From positions 1,899,501 to 1,963,500 of the forward strand of contig NZ_BNJI01000001.1 in assembly GCF_016587415.1 (NCBI RefSeq): 64,000 bases of DNA. The letters run 5' to 3'. Source of the stretch: Ktedonobacter sp. SOSP1-85 (lineage in GTDB: Bacteria > Chloroflexota > Ktedonobacteria > Ktedonobacterales > Ktedonobacteraceae). The notes beneath the pieces are model-generated. The model saw nothing but the letters and a program-made list of their open reading frames with translations. It was not told the origin of the DNA and searched no databases. Shown piece by piece: positions 63,301 to 64,000 of the stretch. Each line of letters opens with the position of its first letter. Within the stretch, counting starts at the first letter, position 1. Position numbers and translations under genes: made by a program.

Positions 63301-63805
63301 GTGCGGGAGCATACTGCTCTGGGAGATCTGCGCTGCGAAACAGAATGCCCAGCAAGGCCAGGCGCACGCTTTTTCCTGCGCCAGCTCCCAATGTACCTGC
63401 CGCTGACCATAAACCGCCTTCACGCCGCCCAGCAATCGTCAGCTCTTTCAAAAGATCGGCGATCTCATCTGGCAATTTGGCCAGACCCCGTGCGTGCGCG
63501 CCATCAGGAAACGTTGTATCACGCCAGAGGTATTCAAGCACACGCACAAAGTGCGATTTGCCGCTGCCATAAAAACCACTCACCCAGATCGCGGGCTGTT
63601 TTGTCTCGTGAATACTTGCGAGATAGGTGGAGAGAATAAGCTGCAAGCCACGCTGATATTCACCTTCGCATACAAAGTGCGAAAGTTCGTAGTGCAAGAC
63701 ATTCCACTCTTCAATCGTAGATGGGTTAATTACTTGCGCTACACCATTATTGGGTATGATATGTGTGGTGGGATTTTCGAGAAAAATATCGCGATTCTTT
63801 AGCAT
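60341..63805 (-). CDS. brxC: BrxC/PglY (large BREX P-loop ATPase)
   Basis: 1154 residues. VSGFYGSGKSHFVRVLEYLW (Walker A, about 77) and LLIFDELQQFIGDDS (Walker B, about 267) match the BrxC signature. The opening MLKNRDIFLENPTTHIIPNN is the usual BrxC start, in which the protein describes a conserved N-terminal strand before the P-loop. The C-terminal half is helical and charged. It follows the brxB-like gene by 4 bases and precedes pglX by 22 bases. Confidence 0.92.
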   Translation of the reverse strand: MLKNRDIFLENPTTHIIPNNGVAQVINPSTIEEWNVLHYELSHFVCEGEYQRGLQLILSTYLASIHETKQPAIWVSGFYGSGKSHFVRVLEYLWRDTTFPDGAHARGLAKLPDEIADLLKELTIAGRREGGLWSAAGTLGAGAGKSVRLALLGILFRSADLPEQYAPARFVIWLIQQGYYADVKAGVANKGSNFSRELRNMYVSNILAESLLEVYPAFANSAAEARSLLKAQYPNKEDISDDELLSTMRDVLELQSTTPGKLPCTLLIFDELQQFIGDDSRRAEQVQLVVETCSSRFGNRLLFIATGQAAIVATPQLQKLQGRFTVRVSLTDTDVERVVREVVLRKQPTQVPALQTVLDAASGEINRHLAGTRIGPRPTDKQHLIPDYPLLPARSRFWESVLRAVDSMGMAGQLRTQLRIVHDAIKEIANEPLGTVVAGDVIYNQLKTEMIQSSVLLRDVATAIEQMDDGTADGKLRSRLSAIIFLISKLPTEGVAATGLRANVETLADLLVGDVADVNANAKLRQCIPTLLQSLVDSGQLMRVGEEYRLQTPEGAEWEQDYQQRRIRIWSNDTRIADDRTTQFKSSLDKALKGIRLTQGVSKTPRQLEAYFTSDAPAANTERVPVWIRDEWSVSAKTVRADAQAAGADSPIVFVFLPRQEADALKDALASSAAAQETIASRPAPTTNEGQEAKRSMETKRQAYQGDRDALIANIVNNAHVYQGGGNEVSLGSLQDSVKKAVEDALVRLFPKFSLIDHASWGTVVRYCREGNTDPLAVVGYHGDIDKHPACQEIRAFIGGAGKKGRDIHTYFEGVGYGWQRDAVDGALLSLVAGGFVRAAKDGQAVPLKQIISQQIGLTEFYSEGVTISTSQRIGVRNLLTNLGFSIKPGEEVEAIPVLLKHLMELAASAGGEAPRPEPPTTDAIKQLQALSGNALFVAVYNGRADLLNSSKTWTQASAEITRRWPQWLMLQRLLAHASSLPVAAEVEPQINAIKSSRALLHNPDPVSPLLQKVTTALRTAVQDARQRLIEAQERELRSLETFQEWQSLAEAERQRLLQKHELGSVPTLKIGTDEELLATLDTTSIATWAYKIDAPKGRVQRVREETAKLHIPEAQHITVTHATLKSVDEADAYLAALRTEIMMHISAGKPVII

Positions 63806-63809
63806 AAAT

Positions 63810-64000
63810 TCACTTTCCCTCTACAGCAGTTATGGGTACGGCCAAATAATTCCAGCCATCACGAGCATCCAAAAGACGGTAACTAGGACCGTTATGTTGA
63901 CCAGGAAAAAAGACCAGCATTCTCCCGCGTATGGATGGAGTAACCGTCTCAAAAAGAGCCGAGGCAGATGTTAAACCGAAGAGCGAGGCCAGGCCAGAGA
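63810..64000 (-). CDS. brxB: BrxB-like (DUF1788) protein, 3' end only
   Basis: The last 62 residues of a gene running off the window. RGRMLVFFPGQHNGPSYRLL and DGWNYLAVPI match the end of BrxB/DUF1788 proteins (a VFYPG-type turn then NYYRA-type ending). The TGA at 63812-63810 lies 4 bases before the brxC ATG, the usual brxB-brxC order. Only this fragment is visible, so completeness is unknown. Confidence 0.65.
   Translation of the reverse strand, partial: SGLASLFGLTSASALFETVTPSIRGRMLVFFPGQHNGPSYRLLDARDGWNYLAVPITAVEGK

Noticed and set aside
1..64000. tRNA, rRNA or replication-origin sequences
   Set aside because: None was recognised on reading either strand; a covariance-model search could still find a missed tRNA.

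Overview
The window is a bacterial defence island of about 64 kb. The organism is most likely a Ktedonobacteria-type member of the Chloroflexota. That is an inference from overall gene style: solitary TnpB-like genes, serine recombinase relics, CHAT/NB-ARC/TPR and effector-associated-domain (EAD) proteins, and paralogous kinase-like proteins. No rRNA, tRNA or other taxonomic marker was seen.

Left part (1-17.4 kb). Two small genes precede a giant CtpI/CtpH-like P-type ATPase. Next come a frameshifted TnpB, a truncated serine recombinase and a tandem-repeat membrane protein with a frameshifted tail. These are followed by a VOC-domain/helical-repeat protein with an HU gene, several small unknown genes, a HipA-like kinase-like protein, an intact 545-aa TnpB-family gene, a MITE-like element and assorted relics. 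The relics include the 3' end of a helicase whose intact relative lies at 30.7-34.5 kb.

Middle part (17.7-40.8 kb). It starts with a compact CBASS operon (patatin phospholipase plus CD-NTase), which converges on a diadenylate-cyclase (DAC/DisA_N) domain protein. Next are an astacin-type protease beside an EAD-trypsin-EAD protein with two small helical partners, a second copy of the HipA-like protein, and an unrecognised operon of a 1051-aa protein, a 1267-aa P-loop/SF2-like helicase and a 113-aa protein. A TIR-domain protein follows, then (minus strand) a small EACC1-like protein with a CHAT/NB-ARC/TPR protein carrying near-identical repeats, and a second MITE-like element.

Right part (41.5-64 kb). 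One long minus-strand array reads brxB (partial)-brxC-pglX-pglZ-brxL, then a NERD/pseudokinase/kinase/ATPase protein, a 565-aa helper and a 1681-aa HerA-like ATPase with a nuclease-like motif. The BREX core therefore has a PglW- or MADS-like kinase/HerA tail attached. The array ends 10 bp from a serine-recombinase relic, probably an old element boundary.

Two points look most worth following up. One is the unassigned helicase operon at 27.5-34.9 kb, which has a dead relative near the CBASS. The other is the hybrid BREX locus. A block at 17.14 kb and 41.17 kb shares a perfect or near-perfect hairpin with compensatory base changes.
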